DNA of 64,000 nt from positions 1,426,001 through 1,490,000 of the forward strand of contig CBDESS010000001.1 of NCBI GenBank assembly GCA_965242605.1, written 5' to 3'. Within the stretch, counting starts at the first letter, position 1; every line of letters starts with the position of its first letter. Under the pieces are notes generated by a model. The model had not been told where the DNA came from and did no database searches. It worked only from the letters and a program-made list of their open reading frames with translations. Below, piece after piece: positions 36,305 to 43,605 of the stretch. The translations under genes were made by a program, and so were the position numbers. Source of the stretch: JAAXHF01 sp965242605 (GTDB lineage Bacteria; Desulfobacterota; Binatia; Bin18).

Positions 36305-36673
36305 ATGAAGACACTGTTCCAGGGGCTGGGTATCGTGGCTGTAGCCATGCTCGCCACCGCTTGGGCCCAGGATGCGCCCCTGCCCGAAGGAAGCGCAAGC
36401 GTTATTGAGACCCGGACCTGGCGGTTGTCCGCTGCTGACCCGGCCGGCCTGCGCTCCCAAGTCAAGGCCGCGGTGGTCCACATGACCGGCCTGGTGCTGG
36501 TCAAAGAAGAAGACGGCCTGCTGGTGCTCTCCCTGCCGACCGTCCGTCTGTCCGAGCTGCGGGAGAGGCTGAGCGCGCTCGGTGCCGCTCCCGACGCGGC
36601 GGAAACCCCCGCCCCCCGGGCACCGACTACCCTGCTGCGTCTGCGCTTTCACACCCCGCCGGCCACGTCCTGA
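36305..36673 (+). CDS. Small exported protein at the end of the Bat operon
   Basis: A 122-residue protein of unknown function. A signal peptide (GLGIVAVAMLATAWA) is followed by a short domain with alternating strands and helices (VKAAVVHMTGLVLVKEEDG, LLVLSLPTVRLSELRERL). This could be a small ferredoxin-like or BON-like fold. An Ala/Pro-rich tail ends the protein. ATG 36305 is chosen because the signal peptide begins there; an upstream ATG 36251 has AAAGAGAAAC before it but no homology. It is 40 bases after batD and on the same strand, so it probably belongs to that transcript. Confidence 0.55.
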   Translation: MKTLFQGLGIVAVAMLATAWAQDAPLPEGSASVIETRTWRLSAADPAGLRSQVKAAVVHMTGLVLVKEEDGLLVLSLPTVRLSELRERLSALGAAPDAAETPAPRAPTTLLRLRFHTPPATS

Positions 36674-36830
36674 CCCTTGTCTCGGTATCCCATTTAGGCT
36701 AGGCAGGAGACTGTCTGAGCTGTGATTCGTCCGACTGCTCTGACTGGCCTGAGAAATCCGGGGGCCGGCTTGAGCAATCCATCTGAGGAATCTGGTGCAT
36801 CTGAACGAATCCCGGTTGATGAGAGGCACT

Positions 36831-38495
36831 ATGAGCACGAGCCTTGTCAAGGCGTATCAGGAATGGGAAGACACCACGCTGAAAAAAGCCCTGGCCCGAG
36901 CGCCAGAGCGGAAAGCATCCTTCCAGACCTCGTCCGGCATCCCCATCAAACGGCTGTATACCGCGGCCGATACGGCTGCTCAGGACTACCAGGCGGCGCT
37001 GAGCTTTCCGGGTCAATACCCGTTCACCCGCGGGGTGCAGCCGACCATGTACCGGGGCCGGTTCTGGACCATGCGCCAGTACGCCGGCTTTGGCACGGCT
37101 GAGGAGTCAAACGAGCGTTACCGCTATCTGTTGGGCCAGGGTCAGACGGGCCTGTCGGTCGCCTTTGATCTGCCGACCCAGATGGGCCGCGATTCGGACC
37201 ATACGCTGGCCGCCGGCGAGGTCGGGCGGGCCGGGGTGGCGATTGATTCGCTGGCTGATATGGAAACCCTGCTGAACGGCATTCCGCTCGAGCAGGTCAG
37301 CACTTCGATGACGATCAACTCGACGGCGTCCATCCTGCTGGCCCTCTACCTGGTGGTGGCCGAAAAACAGGGCGTGGCCTGGGACGCGGTCAACGGCACA
37401 ATCCAGAACGACCTGCTCAAAGAGTATATCGCCCGGGGGACGTATATCTATCCGCCCGGCCCGTCGCTGCGGATCATCACCGATATCTTTGCCTTTTGCG
37501 CCGAGCGCGTCCCGAACTGGAATACGATCTCCATCTCGGGCTACCACATCCGCGAGGCCGGCTCGACCGCCGCCCAGGAGATCGCCTTTACCCTGGCCGA
37601 CGGTATTGCCTATGTCGATGCCGCCCTGTCGATTGGCCTGGACGTGGACACCTTTGCCTCGCGCCTGTCGTTTTTCTTCAATGTGCATAACAGCCTGTTT
37701 GAGGAGGTGGCCAAGTTCCGGGCCGCCCGCCGGCTGTGGGCACGGATCATGAAAGAGCGCTTTGGGGCCACAAACCCCCGCTCGTGGATGCTGCGCACCC
37801 ACGCCCAGACCGCCGGTTCCACCCTGACCGCCCAGCAGCCGGACACGAATATCATACGGGTGACGCTCCAGGCCCTCGCCGGAGTCTTGGGCGGCACAAA
37901 CTCCCTGCACACCAACTCCAAAGACGAAGCCCTGGCCCTGCCGACCGAAGACGCGGTACGGATCGCCCTGCGCACCCAGCAGGTGATTGCCTGTGAATCG
38001 GGCGCGGCCGATACGATTGACCCGCTGGCCGGCTCCTACTATGTGGAATCATTGACCGACGACCTGGAAGCCCGGGCGGTCGAGTATATTGAGCATATCG
38101 ACAAGCTGGGCGGGGCCGTCAAAGCGATTGAGGCCGGCTATCAGCAGCGCGAGATCCACGACGCGGCTTTCCGTGCCCAGCGGGCGGTTGAGCGCAAAGA
38201 ACACATTATTGTCGGGGTGAACGACTTCACGGTTGAAGAGGAGCCGGACAACGAGCTGCTCACAATTGACCTGAACCTCGAAAAACGCCAGAGAGAAAAG
38301 CTCGCCGGCGTGCGGGCCGAGCGCAATCAGAGCGCGGCCCAGGCGGCCTTGGCGCGTGTGGAGGCGACCGCCCGCGACGGCGGCAATCTGATGCCGGTCA
38401 TCATTGATGCTGTGCGCGCGTACAGCACCCTGGGAGAGATTTCCGACCGGCTGCGGAATGTCTTTGGCGAGTACCACGCCCCGTCGTTCATGTAA
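36831..38495 (+). CDS. Methylmalonyl-CoA mutase family protein, large (substrate-binding) subunit
   Basis: A 554-residue TIM-barrel acyl-CoA mutase without the C-terminal B12-binding domain. Landmarks are PTMYRGRFWTMRQYAGFG (substrate-binding Tyr and Arg), GLSVAFDLPTQMGRDSDH, STSMTINSTASILLALY, TISISGYHIREAG and FFNVHNSLFEEVAKFRAAR. The enzyme rearranges a branched acyl-CoA such as methylmalonyl-CoA or isobutyryl-CoA by a radical mechanism, and needs a separate roughly 140-residue cobalamin subunit. That subunit is not in this window. ATG 36831 has AGAGGC upstream. A dehydrogenase gene follows 14 bases later, so this may be a dedicated catabolic operon. Confidence 0.9.
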   Translation: MSTSLVKAYQEWEDTTLKKALARAPERKASFQTSSGIPIKRLYTAADTAAQDYQAALSFPGQYPFTRGVQPTMYRGRFWTMRQYAGFGTAEESNERYRYLLGQGQTGLSVAFDLPTQMGRDSDHTLAAGEVGRAGVAIDSLADMETLLNGIPLEQVSTSMTINSTASILLALYLVVAEKQGVAWDAVNGTIQNDLLKEYIARGTYIYPPGPSLRIITDIFAFCAERVPNWNTISISGYHIREAGSTAAQEIAFTLADGIAYVDAALSIGLDVDTFASRLSFFFNVHNSLFEEVAKFRAARRLWARIMKERFGATNPRSWMLRTHAQTAGSTLTAQQPDTNIIRVTLQALAGVLGGTNSLHTNSKDEALALPTEDAVRIALRTQQVIACESGAADTIDPLAGSYYVESLTDDLEARAVEYIEHIDKLGGAVKAIEAGYQQREIHDAAFRAQRAVERKEHIIVGVNDFTVEEEPDNELLTIDLNLEKRQREKLAGVRAERNQSAAQAALARVEATARDGGNLMPVIIDAVRAYSTLGEISDRLRNVFGEYHAPSFM

Positions 38496-38509
38496 AAGGA
38501 GACAGAGCT

Positions 38510-39592
38510 ATGAAAGGGACGGTCAGCTTTATTCCTGAAGCGCGGACAATTGACTTTTACGACTACGACTTGCCCCGGCCCGAGCCCGGCGCGCTGCTGG
38601 CCGAGGTAACGCGGACCAATGTGTGCGGCTCTGAGGTCCATATGTGGCGGGGCGAGTTTGGCAGACGCGGAGCCATGCCCGGGCACGAGATGGTCGGGCG
38701 GGTGCACAGCCTGGGCACAGGCGTGACTACCGACACGGCCGGCCAGCCGCTCAAAGAGGGCGACCGGGTGGCCCCGGTCTACTACCGGGTATGCGGCCTG
38801 TGCGTCAACTGTCGGGAGGGCAATGCCGCGGCCTGTACCGGGCTGAGCATCCGGGCCAAACGCCTGATTCCAGACGAAGCGCCGCATTTTCATACCCCGT
38901 GGGCGACCCACTACTACATCCACCCCGGCCAGCATGTCTACAAAGTCCCCGATAATGTGCCCGACCATGCCGCCTCGTCGGCCAACTGCGCCCTGTCACA
39001 GGTGTTTTTCAGCCTCGACCGGGTCAACCTGCGCTATGACGAAACCCTGGTGGTCCAGGGCGCGGGCGGCCTGGGGTTGCACGCGATGGCCGTAGCCAAG
39101 GCCCGCGGGGCGCGGGTGATCGCCATTGACGGGGTAGAGTTGCGCTTGCAGCGGGCCAAGGCGTTTGGGGCCGACGAGGTGATTGACCTGCGCGAATACG
39201 CCTCGGTCAAAGACCGCACGGTGCGCGTCCGGGAGCTGACGCACGGACTTGGGCCGGACATTGTGCTGGAAGTCGCCGGGGTACCGGCCGCTTTTGAGGA
39301 GGCTATTCAACTGGTGCGGAGCGGCGGGCGGGTTGCCGAGTTGGGCAATATCTCGATGGGCCTGCAAGCGGCAATCTCCCCATCGCTGATCACCTTCAAG
39401 TCCATCTCGGTTATCGGGGTAGCCACCTATAACCCCCACTATCTGCACAAAGCCTTGCAGTTCCTGTCCGAGCATATGGACCAATACCCGTATCACGAAC
39501 TTGTTGACGCCGAGTTTCCACTGAAGAATGCGGCTGAAGCGATGGACAAGTCCGACCGCAAGGAGATTACCCGGGCCGCTCTGGTCCCCTGA
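38510..39592 (+). CDS. Zinc-dependent medium-chain alcohol dehydrogenase
   Basis: A 360-residue MDR dehydrogenase. The catalytic zinc ligands are in TNVCGSEVH and PGHEMVGRV. The structural zinc lobe shows four cysteines (CGLCVNCREGNAAAC). The Rossmann NAD(P) motif is VVQGAGGLGLHAMAVAKARG, about residues 183-202. It would oxidise or reduce an alcohol or aldehyde, perhaps an acyl-CoA-derived one, given the mutase and thioesterase neighbours at 14 and 17 bases. The start has AAAAGGAGA upstream. Substrate is not readable. Confidence 0.88.
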   Translation: MKGTVSFIPEARTIDFYDYDLPRPEPGALLAEVTRTNVCGSEVHMWRGEFGRRGAMPGHEMVGRVHSLGTGVTTDTAGQPLKEGDRVAPVYYRVCGLCVNCREGNAAACTGLSIRAKRLIPDEAPHFHTPWATHYYIHPGQHVYKVPDNVPDHAASSANCALSQVFFSLDRVNLRYDETLVVQGAGGLGLHAMAVAKARGARVIAIDGVELRLQRAKAFGADEVIDLREYASVKDRTVRVRELTHGLGPDIVLEVAGVPAAFEEAIQLVRSGGRVAELGNISMGLQAAISPSLITFKSISVIGVATYNPHYLHKALQFLSEHMDQYPYHELVDAEFPLKNAAEAMDKSDRKEITRAALVP

Positions 39593-39609
39593 CAACAAGA
39601 GGAACGCGC

Positions 39610-39993
39610 ATGAAAGACTCGCTCAAGCCCGGCATGTCCTCAGAACAGACGATCACTACCACCCCGGACATGGGCATTGTCCACCTCGGGCCGGACGCCC
39701 CGCAGATGTATTCCACCCCGGCCATGATCCAGCTCATGGAGGGCACCTGTGTCGAGTTCCTGACGCCCCACATGGACGCCGGCGAGCAGACGGTCGGCTT
39801 TCACATTGATGTCAGACACCTGGCCCCGACCCCGATCGGCCAGCAAGTCACCGGCAAGGTCAGCCTGACCGGGATCACAGGCCGGCGGCTCAAGTTCACG
39901 GTTGAAGCCTATAACGAGGACGGCACCAAAATCGGCGAGGGCACGCACGAGCGGGCGGTCGTCAGCATTGACCGCTTTGCCGGCAAGGAATAG
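39610..39993 (+). CDS. Hotdog-fold thioesterase (FlK-like)
   Basis: A 127-residue hotdog protein. The opening KDSLKPGMSSEQTIT is typical of the fluoroacetyl-CoA thioesterase (FlK) group. The expected Thr and Glu of the active site appear in YSTPAMIQLMEGTC, and the His in VGFHIDVRHLAPTPIG. The remaining strands carry GKVSLTGITGRRLKFTVEA. It would hydrolyse a small or unusual acyl-CoA, consistent with being third in the mutase operon. It is 17 bases after the dehydrogenase gene and has AAGAGGAA upstream. Confidence 0.82.
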   Translation: MKDSLKPGMSSEQTITTTPDMGIVHLGPDAPQMYSTPAMIQLMEGTCVEFLTPHMDAGEQTVGFHIDVRHLAPTPIGQQVTGKVSLTGITGRRLKFTVEAYNEDGTKIGEGTHERAVVSIDRFAGKE

Positions 39994-40024
39994 ATCGTGG
40001 TATCGCCAGAAGCTGAATTGTCCC

Positions 40025-40054
40025 TTGACACAGGCCATTTTGATCCGTTATTCG
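40025..40054 (+). promoter_or_regulatory. Candidate promoter of the 40-43 kb accessory island
   Basis: A perfect -35 hexamer TTGACA lies at 40025-40030. The best -10 is TATTCG at 40049-40054 (18-base spacer), only about half matching TATAAT. It sits in the AT-rich 84 bases between the thioesterase and the first island gene at 40078, and would leave a short leader ending in the GGAG site. Confidence 0.35.
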
Positions 40055-40077
40055 TTTCCTGAATGGAGTAAACTGAT

Positions 40078-40365
40078 ATGCTAATACCTCCTAATATTTG
40101 GGAAGCAGTTGCCGCTGAGGCCGCTGCCAGTGCCGAGAGGCGGATTGCCAGTGCCGAGAGGCGGATTAAGGAAGCTCAGCAAAAATACGCGGATCGCCGC
40201 AGACGATACGAGGAAACGGTTCGGAGGTATGAAGAAAAACACGCCTGTGTGGCTTCAAGGTTCGAGGACCTTGGCAAGACCCGTCTTGAAGCGGTGGCGA
40301 CTCTTGGCGAAGCGGTGAAGTTCCTTGACGAAGACGGCATTCGTCTCCTAAAGGGAGGAAGTTGA
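40078..40365 (+). CDS. Coiled-coil protein, truncated duplicate of the next gene's 5' end
   Basis: A 95-residue protein that is mostly one charged helix (ERRIKEAQQKYADRRRRYEE). From its first bases it parallels the start of the next gene (atgctaatacc versus atgccaatacc), and residues about 30-80 are nearly identical to residues 26-80 of that protein. It then diverges and stops. It lacks the neighbour's N-terminal transmembrane helix (replaced by IWEAVAAEAAASAERR) and all downstream domains. It therefore looks like the product of a partial tandem duplication. It has a GGAG site and could still be made, perhaps as a soluble coiled-coil partner. Confidence 0.6.
   Translation: MLIPPNIWEAVAAEAAASAERRIASAERRIKEAQQKYADRRRRYEETVRRYEEKHACVASRFEDLGKTRLEAVATLGEAVKFLDEDGIRLLKGGS
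40126..40167 (+). repeat. Two tandem copies of a 21-base repeat
   Basis: GCCAGTGCCGAGAGGCGGATT occupies 40126-40146 and again 40147-40167 without a mismatch. It adds seven residues (ASAERRI) to the coiled coil of the 95-residue protein, in frame. The next gene has no such doubling. Confidence 0.85.
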
Positions 40366-40366
40366 T

Positions 40367-41305
40367 ATGCCAATACCCTTACTTATTTGGGGAGTAGTCG
40401 CCGCTGCGTGCGCTTTCAGCGGTGGTGTGGCCTATGTCAGTGCCAAGGAGCGGATTAAGGAAGCTCAGCAAAAATACGCGGATCGCCGCAGACGATACGA
40501 GGAAGCGGTTCGGAGGTATGAAGAAAAATACGCCTGTGTGGCTTCAAGGTTCGAGGACCTTGGCAAGACCCGTCTTGAAGCGACGGTGATTCTTGGCAAA
40601 GCGGTGAAGTTCCTTGACCGGGCCAAACTCAAGGACAGAGAGCTTTTTGAAAAATTCAACATCACCCCTGAACAGCGTGTCCAGTTCAGAAAAGCCTCTG
40701 TTTCCGCGCGCGATATTCTTGCGGGAGGCGCTTCCGCTCTTGGTTCAGGGGCTGCTACTGCGGCGGCGGCTTACGGACTGGTGACAACGCTCGCAAGTGC
40801 CAGCACCGGAACCGCGATTGCAACATTGTCGGGCGCTGCCGCAAAAAGTGCGACGCTAGCGTGGTTGGGAGGAGGGACCTTAGCCGCGGGCGGAGGCGGT
40901 GTTGCCGCTGGAACGGTAGTTCTCGGCGGTTTTGTTGTCGGACCGGCCATTCTCGTTATTGGTCTTTGGGGGCTTAAGCAGGCGGGCGATGTAGAGAATC
41001 AAGTAGAAAAAGGCATTGCTGAGTTGGACATTGACGAGGCGGAGAAGCGGAAAGGGGTCGCAGCTTTGGACGCTGTTCTCGCTCGCGTCACTGAATTGAA
41101 AGAGAGCACCATCAAGCTGAAGAATGAATTGGAAGACCTGCTCTCTTACCCCAAGCGCGTATGGCGGGCTATCAAGACGCTGACCAGGCTCTCTTCATCT
41201 TCGCCCGACAATGACCATGACGCTTACCGGGTTGCAAAGGTGGCGGCGTCCTTGGGGCAGCTTTTGGATATTGCGATCCTTGATAACGACGGGAGGATTA
41301 TCTGA
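40367..41305 (+). CDS. Membrane-associated coiled-coil and glycine-rich protein of unknown function
   Basis: A 312-residue protein. Residues 1-25 form a transmembrane helix (LLIWGVVAAACAFSGGVAYV). A charged coiled coil follows to about 105 (QQKYADRRRRYEEAVRRYEE). Residues about 115-205 are long Gly/Ala-rich hydrophobic stretches with small-residue periodicity (SALGSGAATAAAAYGLV, GGGTLAAGGGGVAAGTVVLG, VVGPAILVIGLWGL), resembling glycine-zipper pore-forming or membrane-inserting segments. The last 100 residues are helical and polar, ending LLDIAILDNDGRII. I recognise the style from uncharacterised bacterial proteins but no named family. It is the complete member of a set whose ends are duplicated in the flanking genes. 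Confidence 0.75.
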   Translation: MPIPLLIWGVVAAACAFSGGVAYVSAKERIKEAQQKYADRRRRYEEAVRRYEEKYACVASRFEDLGKTRLEATVILGKAVKFLDRAKLKDRELFEKFNITPEQRVQFRKASVSARDILAGGASALGSGAATAAAAYGLVTTLASASTGTAIATLSGAAAKSATLAWLGGGTLAAGGGGVAAGTVVLGGFVVGPAILVIGLWGLKQAGDVENQVEKGIAELDIDEAEKRKGVAALDAVLARVTELKESTIKLKNELEDLLSYPKRVWRAIKTLTRLSSSSPDNDHDAYRVAKVAASLGQLLDIAILDNDGRII

Positions 41306-41703
41306 GCATGGCGACATCCTCAGTAGTCGGAAAATTTGTTGGGCGGGTTCCCAGTCTCGCTATTGGTTTTTGGAGGCTTAAGCAGGCGGGCGAGGTAGAG
41401 AATCAAGTAGCAAAATACATTGCTGAGTTGGACATTGACGAGGCGAAGAAGCGGAAACTGGTCGCGGATTTGGACGCTGTTCTCGCTCGCGTCACTGAAT
41501 TGAAAGAGAGCACCATCAAGCTGAAGAATGAATTGGAAGACCTGCTCTCTTCATCTTCGCCCGACAATGCACATGACGCTTACCGGGTTGCACAGGTGGC
41601 GGTGTCCTTGGGGCAGCTTTTGGATATTGCGATCCTTGATAACGACGGGAGGATCATCTGAGCATGGCGACATCCTCAGTCGGAAAATCTGTTGGGCGGG
41701 TTC
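40948..41703 (+). repeat. Tandem duplication, about 404 and 352 bases
   Basis: Copy 1 is about 40948-41351 and copy 2 about 41352-41703. Both run from a ctcg(t/c)tattggt(c/t)ttt sequence inside the 312-residue gene, through its stop, into an ATGGCGACATCCTCAGT gene start. Copy 2 lacks 48 bases (16 codons, from YPKRVWRA in copy 1) and has scattered substitutions. The arrangement generates the 117-codon gene at 41308 as a junction product. Confidence 0.85.
41308..41661 (+). CDS. Chimeric small protein made by tandem duplication
   Basis: A 117-residue protein. The first 14 residues (MATSSVVGKFVGRV) copy the start of the 134-residue gene downstream. Residues about 18-117 copy the C-terminal helical domain of the 312-residue protein, with the same ending DIAILDNDGRII. 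It therefore keeps the polar C-terminal domain (DAVLARVTELKESTIKLKNE) and lacks the membrane parts. The spacing to both neighbours is two bases, so it remains in the operon. Open frame and conserved ending suggest it may still be expressed, perhaps binding the same partner as the full protein. Confidence 0.6.
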   Translation: MATSSVVGKFVGRVPSLAIGFWRLKQAGEVENQVAKYIAELDIDEAKKRKLVADLDAVLARVTELKESTIKLKNELEDLLSSSSPDNAHDAYRVAQVAVSLGQLLDIAILDNDGRII

Positions 41704-42068
41704 TCGGCAAAGGGATTGTTCGGAACCTGAATCCGTTCGAAGTCTTGGTAGAATATCTCTCGTACCGCAAAACCGTAGAGGAGCAACAGACAGAGCGGGA
41801 ACGCATCGCAGCAAGGCGCGACATTGCCGTCAGACTTATCGAGTCTGAAAGAGAAATTATCCTGAAGTATTTCGCGCAACGGTTTGCGGAACGCAAAGAC
41901 GCGCTGAACGGCTTGTTTGACGTTCTTCATACTGCCATGCAGGAAAAGAATGAACACGCGATGGATATGGCTCTCAGCGGCATCGTGGCGATCGTGAAAG
42001 ACAGCCCGCTCAAAGACTTTGAGACGTTCAGACAAGCACGGGCGGACAACCGGGTGATTGAAATCTGA
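41664..42068 (+). CDS. Small helical protein, partner of the island membrane protein
   Basis: A 134-residue protein with no recognised family. It is helical and charged: FEVLVEYLSYRKTVEEQQTE, then ERERIAARRDIAVRLIESER, then LKYFAQRFAERKDALNGLFD. It closes with MDMALSGIVAIVKDSPLKDF. No signal peptide or membrane segment is seen, so it is probably cytosolic. It starts two bases after the chimeric gene, and before the duplication it would have followed the 312-residue gene directly, with the same gap. This suggests an original two-gene unit of membrane protein plus soluble helical partner. Lower GC than the chromosome supports acquisition by transfer. Confidence 0.6.
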   Translation: MATSSVGKSVGRVLGKGIVRNLNPFEVLVEYLSYRKTVEEQQTERERIAARRDIAVRLIESEREIILKYFAQRFAERKDALNGLFDVLHTAMQEKNEHAMDMALSGIVAIVKDSPLKDFETFRQARADNRVIEI

Positions 42069-42119
42069 ATATCGAACGGCGCTCATCCGTGTTGGTCAAA
42101 CTGTGAGAGGGAAGAAACG

Positions 42120-42719
42120 ATGGCTGTCAGTTTTGGAGAGATTGAGAAAAACTTCAATGAGACATTTGGTTTCATTGAAGCCGATTTGAAGCGCATTCTT
42201 GATCTCGAGGTGGGAGGGAACTATGCCGTAGCTCTCCTTGTTGCTTGCGCCTGTGATACGTTGGCTGAGTATAGGTACGGGAAAGGTCAGGGAACGGAAG
42301 TTTTCAAAGAGCTTTTGCCTTTGCCCGAGGATAGTCCCTACAGGAAGGCCGCAGAACCCATATACAGGGCTCTCAGGAATGGTCTCGTTCACCGGTACGA
42401 TGGGTATAATATTCGGTTCAATGAACAAACCTTGTGCATCGCTATCGCGTGGAAAGAAGGCAAACACCTCTCAGTAAGGATAATTGACGGGGTTCCCAAC
42501 CTTATCCTCAATGTGAGGCAGCTCTGTGATGCTCTTTTTCAGGAATTCGAGAACTACAGGTGCTTCCTAAAAGAGAAACAGAACGCTCAAGCGAGAGAGT
42601 CCTTTCTTTATAGATCCAAGAAGAATATTAAAGAAGTTCGGGACTCTGAGCAAATCTGCGCTTTGAAGAGCATAGTCGGCAAGGCTGACGCCTGGTACCA
42701 GGCGGCCGTATTCGCTTAG
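42120..42719 (+). CDS. Protein with HEPN-type RX4HXY motif, possible RNase toxin
   Basis: A 199-residue mostly helical protein with no family I can name. ATG 42120 has GAGAGGGAAG upstream. Residues 86-93 read RNGLVHRY, matching the RX4HXY active-site motif of HEPN ribonucleases such as HepT (R86, H91, Y93). The motif lies at the end of a helix after PYRKAAEPIYRAL, as expected in the HEPN four-helix bundle. An earlier helix (NYAVALLVACACDTLAEYRY) could be the other core helix. No MntA-type nucleotidyltransferase antitoxin is beside it. It is 51 bases after the helical partner gene. The last 20 codons carry a 35-base sequence repeated just past the stop. Confidence 0.55.
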   Translation: MAVSFGEIEKNFNETFGFIEADLKRILDLEVGGNYAVALLVACACDTLAEYRYGKGQGTEVFKELLPLPEDSPYRKAAEPIYRALRNGLVHRYDGYNIRFNEQTLCIAIAWKEGKHLSVRIIDGVPNLILNVRQLCDALFQEFENYRCFLKEKQNAQARESFLYRSKKNIKEVRDSEQICALKSIVGKADAWYQAAVFA

Positions 42720-42760
42720 GTCGCCGCTTTGGAGAGCATAGTCGGCAAGGCTGACACCTG
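42660..42760 (+). repeat. 35-base direct repeat pair, period 66
   Basis: The sequence at 42660-42694 (gctttgaagagcatagtcgg onward) recurs at 42726-42760 with two mismatches. The first copy encodes the end of the HEPN-like protein (SIVGKADAW). The second lies after its stop and runs into the antitoxin relic. This looks like a small duplication or recombination scar joining two once separate genes. Confidence 0.8.
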
Positions 42761-42828
42761 AAAACCGTCGCGTCGCCGAGATGATTGAGGACGAATTCAA
42801 GCGCCTCGAACTTGGCGACAGCGCATGA
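42742..42828 (+). pseudogene. 3' remnant of an antitoxin gene (VapB-like)
   Basis: A 28-codon open stretch, without a start codon in place, encodes LTPENRRVAEMIEDEFKRLE and stops with TGA at 42826-42828. The stop overlaps the ATG of the broken PIN toxin (TGATG), the usual coupling of vapB to vapC. The N-terminal DNA-binding part is missing, replaced by the direct repeat. The identification leans on position and the short acidic helix, so it is tentative. Confidence 0.4.
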
Positions 42829-43146
42829 TGTCAGACACGAACGCTTTGTCGGCGTGGGCGGAAGATCCCCCGGAGGTTCAGTCCCCATTACGAACTGCCG
42901 ACCGGCTCGTTTGTTCCCAGCATCGTTCCTGGTGAGTATTATTTCGGTATTTGCCAATCTCGCTACCGTCACCGCGTGACGGCCGGAGTCTATGCCGAGG
43001 TCCGTTTGGAATTGAAACGAGCAGGGAGCCCCATCCCTCCCAACGACGCCTGGATTGCCGCACTCGCCCGCCAGTACGCTCTCCCGGTGTTGAGGAATGA
43101 TGCCCATTTTGACCTTGTTGAGGGCATCACGCGGATTGCTTTCTGA
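42828..43146 (+). pseudogene. Broken PIN-domain toxin (VapC-like)
   Basis: ATG 42828 begins MSDTNALSAWAED, with the first PIN acidic residue in SDTN. The frame fits to LRTADRL, after which one extra base (about 42909) shifts the family reading into frame 1: FVPSIVPGEYYFGICQSRYR (second acidic residue Glu). About 25-30 residues are then missing before VYAEVRLELKRAG, IPPNDAWIAALARQ (third Asp) and VLRNDAHFDLVEGITRIAF with its stop at 43146. All four catalytic acids can be found, but in two frames and with a deletion, so the RNase toxin should be inactive. It fills the 447-base space between the HEPN-like gene and the tRNA-binding gene. Confidence 0.75.
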
Positions 43147-43166
43147 AACATGACGGACGCTGGCGA

Positions 43167-43493
43167 TCAGGACACTTTGGAGCCGGGGGCGACCTGCCGG
43201 GCTGGGCTTAAGAGAATCACGCTGCCGCTGTCGGCATCGGTGGCGGCCAGCAGCATCCCCTGACTCTCGACCCCCCGCAGCCTCGCTGGCTGAAGATTGG
43301 CTACCACCACGATCTGTCTGCCGACCAGGGCCTCGGGCGTATAGTGGTTCCGAATGCCGGCGACGAGTTGACGCTGCTCGTCGCCAAGATCAACCCTGAG
43401 CACCAACAAACGGTCGGCCTTGGGGTGGGGGTCGGCCGCGGTGACGGTCGCCACCCGCAGCTCGAGTTTGCCAAATTCCTCAATACTCAGCAT
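43167..43493 (-). CDS. tRNA-binding domain protein (MetRS C-terminal/EMAP-II type)
   Basis: A 108-residue stand-alone OB-fold tRNA-binding domain. It matches the C-terminal dimerisation domain of methionyl-tRNA synthetase: FGKLELRVATVTAADPHPKADRLLVLRVDLGDEQRQLVAGI in order, with the Kad-RL-L core, then VVANLQPARLRGVESQGMLL. Free-standing copies act as tRNA-binding factors or completing subunits for split synthetases. No metG is in the window. It is transcribed toward the VapC relic and divergent from the methyltransferase, with a 112-base gap in which I see no clear promoter. Confidence 0.88.
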   Translation of the reverse strand: MLSIEEFGKLELRVATVTAADPHPKADRLLVLRVDLGDEQRQLVAGIRNHYTPEALVGRQIVVVANLQPARLRGVESQGMLLAATDADSGSVILLSPARQVAPGSKVS

Positions 43494-43605
43494 CAGCCTG
43501 GACTCCTCTGCGGATTTCGTGCCACTATAACAACGCTGCCAGCAAAGGTAAATGCTGCCGTCTCAGGGCAGGCCGGCAGGAAGCTCAGAGGCAGGAGGGA
43601 AGACC

